Positions 24,459 through 31,461 of a stretch of DNA of 40,569 nucleotides are shown here, piece after piece; within the stretch, counting starts at the first letter, position 1; each line of letters opens with the position of its first letter. The notes beneath the pieces were generated by a model that did no database searches, was not told where the DNA came from, and saw only the letters and a program-made list of their open reading frames with translations. The position numbers and the translations under genes are program-made. Origin of the DNA: DATCMA01 sp036563645 (lineage in GTDB: Bacteria > Actinomycetota > Actinomycetes > Mycobacteriales > Micromonosporaceae); the NCBI GenBank assembly GCA_036563645.1, contig DATCMA010000043.1, positions 1 to 40,569 of the forward strand. Direction: 5' to 3'.

Positions 24459-24483
24459 CTATCGATGCGATGAAAGGTGTCAA
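24456..24483 (-). promoter_or_regulatory. Promoter of eda-kdgK
   Basis: Minus strand: TTGACA (24478-24483), 16-nt spacer, TAGGGT (24456-24461), 7 nt to the GTG. It is the best housekeeping-type promoter in the window. Confidence 0.7.
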
Positions 24484-24496
24484 TCCATGGGCTCGC

Positions 24497-24502
24497 TAAG
24501 GT
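24497..24502 (+). promoter_or_regulatory. -10 element, leaderless IclR gene promoter
   Basis: TAAGGT, 7 nt before ATG 24510. It overlaps the divergent eda promoter region, so one bound regulator could affect both directions. Confidence 0.5.
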
Positions 24503-24509
24503 GGCGGGC

Positions 24510-25280
24510 ATGACGGTGAACGAGGGGTTCCAGCCGGTGAAATCCGCCGGTCGTGCGCTGGACGTCCTGGAGGCGCTGGCGGAGTCCCCCGGCCGTCGCT
24601 CCCTTGTGGAGTTATCCCGTGACCTGGGCATTCCGAAGAGCAGCCTGCACGGCATCCTGCGCACCCTGGCCTACCGCGGGTGGGTGGAGACCGACGAGAC
24701 CGGCACCCGGTTCGGCCTCGGCATTCGAGCCCTCCACGTCGGAGCCGCTTACTTGACCGCTGATGACGTGGTCGGGTTGGTCTCCGGGGCCCTCGACGAG
24801 CTGGCTCGCCGTTTCGGAGAGACAGTCCATCTCGGACGACTTGACGGTGCGTACGTGGTGTACCTCGCCAAGCGGGAATCGGTGCACCCGCTGCGCCTCT
24901 ACAGCGCGGTCGGCCGACGGCTGCCGGCGCACGCCACCGCACTCGGCAAGGTCCTCTTAGCCCAGCGCAACGACGCCGAGGATCTGGTGACGTGGCCGTT
25001 GCCGGCGTTGACCCCGCACACCATCACCGATCGCGACCGGTTCCGCGCGGAGCTCGCCATCGTGCGGGAACGGGGATACGCGGTGGACCGGGAGGAGAGC
25101 ACCGAGGGCATCGTCTGTTTCGCCGTCGCGCTACCCCTGCGCACCCCGCCCACGGACGCGATCAGCATGTCGGTGCCCGTAGCGCGGCTCGCGCCGGAGC
25201 GCGAGCCCGAGCTGGTGGCCGCGTTGCGCCAGGCGGCGGAGCGCGTGGGCGCGGCCCGCGGGCTAGTCAGCAACGCCTGA
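24510..25280 (+). CDS. IclR-family transcriptional regulator, KdgR-like
   Basis: 256 residues. An N-terminal winged helix-turn-helix (about 9-70, KSAGRALDVLEALAE then LVELSRDLGIPKSSLHGIL) is followed by the IclR effector domain (about 85-250) with RLDGAYVVYLAKRES, LPAHATALGKVLLA and GYAVDREESTEGIVC. IclR/KdgR proteins usually bind KDG, KDPG or similar acids. Divergent placement next to eda-kdgK and the inverted repeat between them suggest it is their local regulator; the effector is inferred. Confidence 0.92.
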   Translation: MTVNEGFQPVKSAGRALDVLEALAESPGRRSLVELSRDLGIPKSSLHGILRTLAYRGWVETDETGTRFGLGIRALHVGAAYLTADDVVGLVSGALDELARRFGETVHLGRLDGAYVVYLAKRESVHPLRLYSAVGRRLPAHATALGKVLLAQRNDAEDLVTWPLPALTPHTITDRDRFRAELAIVRERGYAVDREESTEGIVCFAVALPLRTPPTDAISMSVPVARLAPEREPELVAALRQAAERVGAARGLVSNA

Positions 25281-25325
25281 GACGCCCGGCGCGCCAGGCG
25301 ACTAACCGACGGCTCTTTTCATGAT

Positions 25326-25339
25326 TGTCAATGTTGACA
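25326..25339. promoter_or_regulatory. Palindrome TGTCAA-TG-TTGACA upstream of the cellulase
   Basis: A perfect 6+6 bp inverted repeat whose right half is also a consensus -35 (TTGACA). It lies 65 nt before the GH12 ATG and 45 nt after the IclR gene. It could be an operator or just the -35 region; no clear -10 stands at the right distance. Confidence 0.4.
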
Positions 25340-25348
25340 TAGCGTTGA

Positions 25349-25362
25349 CGCGAGCGCTCCCT
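25349..25362. promoter_or_regulatory. CelR/CebR-like operator upstream of the cellulase
   Basis: The 14 bp here match 11 of 14 positions of TGGGAGCGCTCCCA, the operator of the LacI-type cellulose regulators CelR (Thermobifida) and CebR (Streptomyces); the central GAGCGCTCCC is intact and the left arm is degenerate. It lies 41 nt before the GH12 start codon. Cello-oligosaccharide-responsive repression is therefore likely. The regulator itself is not in the window. Confidence 0.65.
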
Positions 25363-25403
25363 ATCGACGATTCCCGATTGGAGGTCTACGTCCAAGGAGC
25401 ATC

Positions 25404-26564
25404 ATGCGTCGCGTGACACGCGCCTTTGCCGCGCTCAACCTCGCTGCGGCCGGCACGGTCGTGGCATTCGTCGCGGCGACTCCGGCGCAAGCGGACACCC
25501 TCATCTGTGAGCAGTACGGCACCACGACCATCCAAGGCCGCTACATCGTCCAGAACAACCGGTGGGGCAGCAACGCGGAGCAGTGCATCAACGTCACAGA
25601 CACCGGCTTCACCATAGTCCGGCAGGCCGGTAGCGCCCCCACCAACGGCGCCCCGCTGTCGTACCCATCGGTGTTCTACGGCTGCCACTACACCAACTGC
25701 TCGCCCGGCACCAACCTGCCGATGCAGGTCAGCCAGATCAGCAGCGCGACGAGCAGCATCAGCTACACCTACACGAGCGGCACCTACAACGCGTCGTACG
25801 ACATCTGGCTGGACCCCACGCCCAAGCGCGACGGGGTCAACCAGATGGAGATCATGATCTGGTTCAACCGGCAGGGCTCGATCCAGCCGATCGGCTCGCA
25901 GACCGGCACCGCCACCATCGCGGGACGGACGTGGGAGGTGTGGACCGGGAGCAACGGCGCCAACAACGTCATCTCCTACGTCTCGCCGTCGCCGATTTCG
26001 AGCTGGAGCTTCAGCGTCCTGGACTTCATCCACGACGTCCGCAACCGGGGCATGATCACCGACTCGTGGTACCTGACCAGCATCCAGGCGGGTTTTGAGC
26101 CCTGGAACGGCGGCGTGGGCCTCGCGGTGAACTCCTTCTCCGCGACGGTCAACGGCGGCGGCAACCCCGGTGGGGGCAACGGTGGCGGCGGCAACCCCGG
26201 TGGGGGCAACGGTGGCGGCGGCAACCCCGGCGGAGGCGGCGGTGGCGCCACGAGCTGCCGGGTGACCTACACCCCGGACAGCTGGCCCGGCGGCTTCACC
26301 GCCAACGTCACAATCACCAACACCGGATCGAGCACGATCGACGGCTGGACACTGACCTACACCCTTCCGGCCGGGCAGACCATCAACCAGACCTGGAACG
26401 CGACCATCACGCAGAACGGGTCGCAGGTCACGGCCCGAAACGTGTCGTACAACGGCACGCTCGCCCCGGGCGCCAGCACCACCTTCGGCTACCTGGGCAG
26501 CTACACCGGCAGCTACGCCTCGCCGACGTCGTTCTCGCTCAACGGCACGACGTGTAGCAGCTAA
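25404..26564 (+). CDS. Secreted GH12 endoglucanase with CBM2
   Basis: 386 residues. A signal peptide ends at PAQA (residue 30). The GH12 beta-jelly-roll domain (about 31-248) has the catalytic pair: nucleophile Glu149 in MEIMIW and acid/base Glu232 in GFEPWNGG. It cuts internal beta-1,4 bonds of cellulose or beta-glucan. A Gly/Asn/Pro linker (250-282) joins a family 2 cellulose-binding module (284-385), bracketed by Cys285 and Cys384, with surface tryptophans 294, 315 and 331. AAGGAG stands 5 nt before the ATG. It follows a CelR-like operator and ends in a strong terminator, so it is monocistronic. Confidence 0.95.
   Translation: MRRVTRAFAALNLAAAGTVVAFVAATPAQADTLICEQYGTTTIQGRYIVQNNRWGSNAEQCINVTDTGFTIVRQAGSAPTNGAPLSYPSVFYGCHYTNCSPGTNLPMQVSQISSATSSISYTYTSGTYNASYDIWLDPTPKRDGVNQMEIMIWFNRQGSIQPIGSQTGTATIAGRTWEVWTGSNGANNVISYVSPSPISSWSFSVLDFIHDVRNRGMITDSWYLTSIQAGFEPWNGGVGLAVNSFSATVNGGGNPGGGNGGGGNPGGGNGGGGNPGGGGGGATSCRVTYTPDSWPGGFTANVTITNTGSSTIDGWTLTYTLPAGQTINQTWNATITQNGSQVTARNVSYNGTLAPGASTTFGYLGSYTGSYASPTSFSLNGTTCSS
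26161..26230 (+). repeat. 30-bp tandem repeat encoding the cellulase linker
   Basis: Bases 26161-26190 and 26191-26220 are identical, and the first 10 bases recur at 26221-26230. Each unit encodes a ten-residue Gly-rich block with NPGGGN. It is a recent in-frame duplication that could vary in copy number between strains. Confidence 0.85.
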
Positions 26565-26620
26565 GCGTGTAGCGGCTAAGGCTGAACCACCAGCCACGAC
26601 GGATCGAACGGGACAGCAGC

Positions 26621-26649
26621 GGACCCGCCCGTCGACCACGGGCGGGTCC
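26621..26649 (+). terminator. Strong terminator of the cellulase gene
   Basis: GGACCCGCCCGT pairs perfectly with ACGGGCGGGTCC (12 bp) around a 5-nt loop, then TTCCGT. It lies 57 nt after the stop codon. Confidence 0.85.
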
Positions 26650-26762
26650 TTCCGTCCCCGGCTCGGCGCGCCGTGGTGACCGGATGGAGGAACCCGCCGT
26701 CTCTCCCGCGGGCGTCGAAGCCAACCCGCCGAACCCGGGACGCCGCCCTGCTGCCGCGCGTG

Positions 26763-27683
26763 TCAGTGGGGCGAGGCGCTCGCGATCCCCGTCAAGCCCG
26801 ACAGCTCCTGCTGGGCGTCGGCGAAGACCAGGCGGCTGAAGTCGTGCTCGTGCAGCTCGCGCGGCACGCCGGGTGGCAGCACGGGCGCCAACGCGCGGAA
26901 CACCGCGCGCACGCGCTCCCCGCGGTACTCCTCCGGCGCCGGCGTCGCGCGCAGCAACACCGCGCCATACGGCAGCGGAATCACCTCGGCGAACGCCCCG
27001 GTAGCGCGCAGCCCTTCCGGACCGCCCAGGCGGTGCGCCAACTCCCGAGGGCAGACGGTCACCCATTCGTACCCGCGCAGCATGTGCCGGCTCGCGTCGG
27101 CTGACTCCTCGGGAGAACGACGCAGGGCCGCGTCGAGCAGCGTGCCGGAGGTGGGACCCGCCGCGCTGCGCAGGATCTCTCCGTAGGCGAGGTCCACACG
27201 CGACGCGATCCGCTGGGTGAGCTCAATCAAGGCGGCGAGTACCCGCGGGATCAGTGGGGACCGCTCGGCGAACCCCACGGACGCCTGGAGCCGGAGGTGT
27301 CGCCGCCCACCGAAGCGGACCACGTACAGGTCGAGCTCGGCCGCGCCGGGAGCCACGTCGTACCAGTGGGCGGAGAGCTGGCCGAGACGCAGCGACGCAC
27401 CCTCGGCCCAGTCGCGCGGCCGACGCCGCTGGCCCCGCATTCCGTTCGCGGCTTCCTCAAAGGCGGTGACGGAGGCCTTCGGCGCGGGCGCGCCCGGCGG
27501 TTGGACGAAGGGGAGGAGGGCGGCGCACGCCTCGTCGTACCACGCGTGGAGTAACGCGGTGGGATCCGGGAGGTGCTCGGCGGCGTCGGTATAGAGCACC
27601 AGGGTGGCCAGGTCGGGATCAGGCTCCGCGACCCCCATCCAGGACGGCATGGTGAAGCCACCGTTGGTGTTGTGCTCGCTCAT
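26763..27683 (-). CDS. Uncharacterised soluble protein, possibly immunity-like
   Basis: 306 residues, no signal or membrane segment. The N-terminal part (about 15-60) and middle (about 110-175) look alpha/beta. The C-terminal half has a regular pattern, GYEWVTVCPRELAHRLGG, GAFAEVIPLPYGAVLL and an ending of PPGVPRELHEHDF. This faintly recalls the DUF3396/type VI immunity group common in actinomycetes, but I would not assign it. AAAGGGAAAGG precedes ATG 27683. No toxin gene is adjacent. The long upstream gene-free stretch contains paired direct repeats that may control it. Confidence 0.7.
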   Translation of the reverse strand: MSEHNTNGGFTMPSWMGVAEPDPDLATLVLYTDAAEHLPDPTALLHAWYDEACAALLPFVQPPGAPAPKASVTAFEEAANGMRGQRRRPRDWAEGASLRLGQLSAHWYDVAPGAAELDLYVVRFGGRRHLRLQASVGFAERSPLIPRVLAALIELTQRIASRVDLAYGEILRSAAGPTSGTLLDAALRRSPEESADASRHMLRGYEWVTVCPRELAHRLGGPEGLRATGAFAEVIPLPYGAVLLRATPAPEEYRGERVRAVFRALAPVLPPGVPRELHEHDFSRLVFADAQQELSGLTGIASASPH

Positions 27684-28508
27684 CACCTTTCCCTTTCACA
27701 ACGCCTCTAACACGGTAGCGGCTCCGCCCCACAAAAACATCGATACACGCCCAGGTAACAGATGTAAATTCTGCGTAACACATGTCGCTTTTCACAAAGC
27801 GTACGACGATCACGACGCTATGCGGTATAAACAGCCATCAATCGATGAACAGCAAGCAGAACGCACATACTCAGGCACAAACAGTAGGCAAACGAGCGGG
27901 CACGTGGACGATCCGCGGTGTCCAGGTCGCGCAGAGGTGACCATAATCGGACAGCAATATCGCCATTACTCGACAGTGGATAGTGAGGGCTGACTCGCCG
28001 AGCTGAGCCTCTGCGACGGACGCCCGTCGCTGGTCGCGATACCGTCACCACATCGATCCGCGAGGCGGGACATCGACTGTTCACTTCGACTTTCCCTTCC
28101 GGCTCACACCGCTTCACCACACGGCAATCACGCTCCGGATCTCACCTGATCACCCGGGTTCATCACTATGACGGCGAGTGGCCGGACGTGTACCCAACAA
28201 TGCGCGTGGGCCAGCGCACATAGTCGAACTCATCCGTCACGTCATCCGTATCTCATTGCGAAGTGGTGAATGCCATCACCAGCGCCAGAGGGAGTTACAA
28301 CCGATCGTGATCCCATCGATGCGAGCCGCACCCCCTACCCGCTCACCAAAGGGCCGATCACATGTCCACAACAAATTGATGTTCTTCCCTTTACTGTCCG
28401 CGATCTCCAGGCGAAGGTCACTCTGCCGCAGGAGGAGGCGAGCTGGACCATACGGCCCGGAATCGGTCATTCTTGAGCGGGTGCATGGGGGGGAAAGGGA
28501 ATCCCACG
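27684..28508. other. 825-bp gene-free stretch with lower GC
   Basis: This is the longest gap in the window. It is clearly less GC-rich than the surroundings, with runs such as ACAAAAACATCGATAC and GGTATAAACAG. Short open frames on both strands lack the strong third-position GC of real genes here. The only structured items seen are the direct repeats at 27755-27785. It must hold promoters for the genes on both sides. It could also be a remnant of transferred or decayed DNA. Confidence 0.6.
27755..27785. repeat. Paired 11-bp direct repeats, GTAACA-(G/C)-ATGT
   Basis: GTAACAGATGT (27755-27765) and GTAACACATGT (27775-27785) differ at one base and are 20 bp apart, two helical turns, so a dimeric protein could bind both on one face. 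They lie 72-102 bp upstream of the start of the leftward gene at 27683. Confidence 0.5.
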
Positions 28509-29249
28509 ATGCGTGACCTCGATGAGGCGCTCGCCCGACTCGCCCGCCGAGACAAACTCCAGAAGCGTTACGCCAGCGGCGAGTGTGATCGGGCACGGAA
28601 CGCTGTCGACGATGTGATCGAGACGCTGCGACGGCTCGTGGAACGGCACCACAATCTGTCGGTCGTGGCGCGCCTGGACACCGATGACGCGAGCACGGAG
28701 ATTCGCGTCGAGCGCGAAGCGGGGACCATCCGCGTCGACCGCAAGGAAGTCCTCTCCGGCGCCGTGCTGCCTCCCGTCAACCAGCGCCGGTCCACGGCCG
28801 ACGATCCACTCTTCGGCCCACCGCCGTCGTTCGACGCCCTCGGCGAGAGCGAGACGTATCTGTCCGGCCGCTCCGACGACGCCGACCTCACGGCCGACAT
28901 GGCGTACTCGCCCACCGACGTAGACACCGATCCCGCGCCGCGCAGCGAACCGACGGTCATCGACATCCCCATCAACCTGTCCGACAGCAGCCCGTTGCTG
29001 GACGACGGCCCGGTCGCGGGTCAGCCCTTCGGCGGACAAACGTCCATACCCGACGCATACGACGCGGGATCGTCCTTTGTCCACGGAGATAGACCGTTCC
29101 TCGCGGATAGCTTCAGTCCGTCCTTTCCGTCCAGCAGCCCTCCAGAGTGGCCACCGCGCACCGAAGCGACGCGAAACAGCGCGGAAGCGCGGCTCCTGGA
29201 CCTCATCCGCCGCGACCCCTCACTTCTTGAAGGAACGTCCGATCGCTGA
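28509..29249 (+). CDS. Helical/disordered protein of unknown function
   Basis: 246 residues, unrecognised. Residues 1-47 are helical with heptad-like spacing (LDEALARLARRDKLQK, VIETLRRLVERHH), 50-82 look like beta strands, 85-222 are Asp/Ser/Pro-rich and probably disordered, and a helix (AEARLLDLIRRDPSLLEG) ends the protein. This looks like an adaptor with binding helices at both ends. GGGAAAGGGA precedes ATG 28509. An upstream in-frame ATG at 28473 is less well placed. Third-position GC is high, which supports coding. It may be linked to the Hsp70-like genes 2 kb downstream, but intervening genes on both strands weaken that. Confidence 0.7.
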   Translation: MRDLDEALARLARRDKLQKRYASGECDRARNAVDDVIETLRRLVERHHNLSVVARLDTDDASTEIRVEREAGTIRVDRKEVLSGAVLPPVNQRRSTADDPLFGPPPSFDALGESETYLSGRSDDADLTADMAYSPTDVDTDPAPRSEPTVIDIPINLSDSSPLLDDGPVAGQPFGGQTSIPDAYDAGSSFVHGDRPFLADSFSPSFPSSSPPEWPPRTEATRNSAEARLLDLIRRDPSLLEGTSDR

Positions 29250-29391
29250 CAGGGCAGGGCAGAGGTCAACCGGCGAGCACGTTTCGGGCATACCCGCGTA
29301 TCGAACGCGACATCGCAGCCGGCAGGTGAGTCGGTGGCGCACGAGTCGCAACAGGTTGCGAGAGCACCCGCCACAGACTCGACACGCCGGA

Positions 29392-29397
29392 TAGGGT
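29392..29397 (+). promoter_or_regulatory. -10-like element with 85-nt leader before the heme-oxygenase-like gene
   Basis: TAGGGT, the commonest -10 in this window, lies 89 nt before ATG 29487, unlike the leaderless cases. The transcript would carry a structured leader. No clear -35 is seen. Confidence 0.4.
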
Positions 29398-29423
29398 TGG
29401 CGACGGGACGGGTACCCGAGCTG

Positions 29424-29441
29424 GGCAGCCATAGGGCTGCC
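29424..29441 (+). repeat. Hairpin GGCAGCC-ATAG-GGCTGCC in the leader
   Basis: A perfect 7-bp stem with a 4-nt loop, 45-62 nt before the start codon of the heme-oxygenase-like gene. I do not recognise a known riboswitch class in the leader. Confidence 0.45.
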
Positions 29442-29486
29442 GGATGTCACCGCACCAGGCGGACCACCGGCCGCACCGGGAGGACC

Positions 29487-30149
29487 ATGAGCACGCGCAC
29501 CGTTTCCTTCTCTGCCCGTCTCCGCGCCTTCACGTGGCTCGATCCGCAAGCCGAATACGCGGCCCGCTATGAGTCAACGTTGCTCGCCGGAGACCTCGAC
29601 ACCGCCGGCTACGTCCGGTTTCTCGCGCAGCACTACTTCGTCTACCAGTCGCTAGAGTCGGCGGCCGAGATCATGCGCGATGATCCGATCGCCGGTCCGT
29701 TCGTCGACGACGCCCTGCATCGGACCGAGGCCCTCGCCGCCGACCTCGCCTACCTGCTCGGCCCGGATTGGGCGAACCGCATCGAGCCGTCCCCCGCGGC
29801 ACGTGACTACCAGGCCCGCATCGACGAGGTGTGCCGGCAGGTGCCGGCCTGGTTCATCGCCCACCACTACACCCGCTGCCTCGGCGACCTCACCCGGGGG
29901 TTGCTCGTCAGCGACGCGATGACCAAGGCGTACGGCGGCCCTGACGGCGCGGGCACGGCGTTCTTCCGCTACGACGCGATTCGCGACCCCCAGGCGTACG
30001 AGGACGCCTACCGGCGGCGACTCGACGCGCTCCCCCTCGACGAGACCGCACTGGCGGGCCTGGTCGGGGAGGTGGGGGTCGCCCACCGGCATACGTACAC
30101 GCTCCTGGCGGAGCTGGGTGGACGACCGCGCCGCGGACGCTTCAACTAG
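29487..30149 (+). CDS. Heme-oxygenase-like protein lacking the proximal histidine
   Basis: 220 residues with the all-helical heme oxygenase fold. FLAQHYFVYQSLE, ALHRTEALAADLAYLLG and FIAHHYTRCLGDLTRGLL align with HmuO-type enzymes, which open heme to biliverdin and release iron. Two active-site features differ. No histidine occurs in residues 1-47, where the heme-ligating histidine should be; by ungapped alignment it is Pro. The distal-helix motif GDLSGGQ has become GDLTRGL. So it may bind another ligand or use another residue. GGGAGG stands 4 nt before ATG 29487. It converges on the GDT1 gene. Confidence 0.8.
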   Translation: MSTRTVSFSARLRAFTWLDPQAEYAARYESTLLAGDLDTAGYVRFLAQHYFVYQSLESAAEIMRDDPIAGPFVDDALHRTEALAADLAYLLGPDWANRIEPSPAARDYQARIDEVCRQVPAWFIAHHYTRCLGDLTRGLLVSDAMTKAYGGPDGAGTAFFRYDAIRDPQAYEDAYRRRLDALPLDETALAGLVGEVGVAHRHTYTLLAELGGRPRRGRFN

Positions 30150-30158
30150 CGCGGGCCG

Positions 30159-30743
30159 CTAGAGCTGGGTCACCGCCTCCGCGATCATCCACACCCCGAA
30201 GATCGCGAAGAGCGCCGCCGCGCCGTACTTGATCACGTTCTCCGGTAGGCGCTTACCCAGCAGTCGGCCCACGAGGATGGCGAGGGCGTCAGCGGCGACC
30301 ATGCCCACGGTCGACCCGAGCCAGGTGCCGAACCAGCCGTACTGCGTAGCCAGGGTGATCGTGGTGAGCATGGTCTTGTCTCCGAGTTCGGCGAGGAAGA
30401 ACGCCCCGGTCACGGCGAGGAGCGCTGACCCCTGGGACCGCTCGGCCCTCGCCTCGTCCTCCTCCGAGAGGCTCTCGCCGCGCAGCGTCCACACCGCGAA
30501 CCCAAGGAACGCCACGCCGGCGGCCAGAGAGATCCACCCGGTGGGGAGCGCGGCGCCGAGGCCATAGCCGATGGCCACGGAGATGAGGTGGACCACCGAG
30601 GTGGCCAGCGTGATCCCGATCAGCACGGGCCATGGCTTGAAGCGGGTCGCGAACGTCAACGCCATCAACTGGGACCTGTCGCCCAGCTCGGCAACGAAGA
30701 TGACCCAGAAGCTGATCGCGAGAGCTGCGAGGAAACCGTCCAT
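30159..30743 (-). CDS. GDT1/TMEM165-family Mn2+ exporter
   Basis: 194 residues with six membrane helices in two repeats. Each repeat carries the family motif: VAELGDRSQLMAL in the first and LAELGDKTMLTTI in the second, whose acidic residues bind the cation. Bacterial members export Mn2+. The start is ATG 30743, placed 4-5 nt after GAGAGGGG; a longer frame upstream runs through the riboswitch. The Mn2+-sensing yybP-ykoY element in its leader supports the ion assignment. It ends 9 nt from the stop of the convergent heme-oxygenase-like gene. Confidence 0.92.
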   Translation of the reverse strand: MDGFLAALAISFWVIFVAELGDRSQLMALTFATRFKPWPVLIGITLATSVVHLISVAIGYGLGAALPTGWISLAAGVAFLGFAVWTLRGESLSEEDEARAERSQGSALLAVTGAFFLAELGDKTMLTTITLATQYGWFGTWLGSTVGMVAADALAILVGRLLGKRLPENVIKYGAAALFAIFGVWMIAEAVTQL

Positions 30744-30802
30744 TCCACCCCTCTCCGGCTCGCCGGATCGGGGCGGACGACCTCGACCCGGCTTGCACGT
30801 CA

Positions 30803-30906
30803 ATCCGAGTCGAAGGTCTCGCTCGCCCGCCTGATCGTCGGGCCCCGTGGCCGGGCGCGGACGCGCCAGCGTGTCGACCACGGAGTTGGGAGCTACTCCC
30901 CCTCGC
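30803..30906 (-). ncRNA. yybP-ykoY manganese riboswitch
   Basis: The leader contains, in order on the minus strand, GGGGGAGTAGC, then GGTCGACACGCTGG, and finally GCGAGCGAGACCTTCGAC. These correspond to the conserved 5' strand, the first metal-site loop and the second loop of yybP-ykoY aptamers, which bind Mn2+ and turn exporter genes on. The aptamer begins at the predicted transcription start. About 60 nt separate it from the ATG, including the ribosome site, so translational control is likely. Boundaries are approximate. Confidence 0.85.
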
Positions 30907-30913
30907 GCCCCTC

Positions 30914-30941
30914 ACCCTAGCCCACCGCAGCGTCCCGGCAA
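30914..30941 (-). promoter_or_regulatory. Promoter of the riboswitch-GDT1 transcript
   Basis: Minus strand: TTGCCG (30936-30941), 16-nt spacer, TAGGGT (30914-30919). Transcription would begin about 7 nt later, just at the 5' end of the aptamer. Confidence 0.65.
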
Positions 30942-31461
30942 CCGACGGTCCCACGACCCGGGATGCCCTCGCGCGACGGCGTCCCTTCCGCCCGCACACC
31001 GCCTGGATCCCGCCCGGTGACATCTGACCGATTCCGCCCAACAATTACCGAGCGTCAATTTTCGACAGATCGGGAGAAATCGCGATTCCGGGCGGCGATG
31101 TATCGTCGCCCCATGGTATGAAGTCAATACGTGTCACTTCAATTACTCACAGTTATCTTTCGTCTCCACGTCGGCGAACTGTCAGGTTAAAAACACCAGG
31201 TGAAGACGAAATTGGCTAAGCCGACTATGGTTACCAGCGGTGATCAGACGCCGCCGTCCGGAATCCGGATGATGACGTCGTGTAGCCGCGTCGATGCGGT
31301 GCGTTTTTGTGGGCGTACCCGGCACCTCGCCCGTGCGCATTTCGGAGACGTTCAGGCATCGACTCGCACCGTCGTCGCGTGTGGAGTGGACGGAGCGCGA
31401 TCACTTGCGCAAACTGAGCGCCCAGGAAGACAGTGCTGGCATGCGGGTTAGTGGCGAGACG
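30942..31461. other. 520-bp gene-free stretch before the Hsp70-like cluster
   Basis: No convincing gene is seen on either strand. The middle (about 31040-31250) is noticeably less GC-rich than the coding DNA around it. It contains the palindrome at 31090-31111 and must include the promoter for the Hsp70-like cluster, which I could not pinpoint. Confidence 0.55.
31090..31111. repeat. 22-bp near-perfect palindrome
   Basis: GGGCGGCGAT-GT-ATCGTCGCCC, 9 Watson-Crick pairs and one G-T wobble. It lies about 350 bp upstream of the Hsp70-like cluster. It could be an operator or a transcription terminator; there is no gene end nearby to need a terminator. Confidence 0.5.

Noticed and set aside
26161..26230. 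Direct repeats as a possible CRISPR array
   Set aside because: They are tandem without spacers, in frame, and encode the Gly-rich cellulase linker.
28270..28476. 68-codon frame just upstream of the gene at 28509
   Set aside because: The peptide looks plausible, but third-position GC is only about half, unlike all neighbours at near 90 percent, and the ribosome site is weak. It might be a foreign small gene; evidence is not enough to list it.
29487..30149. TenA/PqqC-type thiaminase
   Set aside because: The helical pattern is similar, but the AHHY, LGDL and N-terminal segments align better with HmuO-type heme oxygenases, and the TenA catalytic Cys is not seen.
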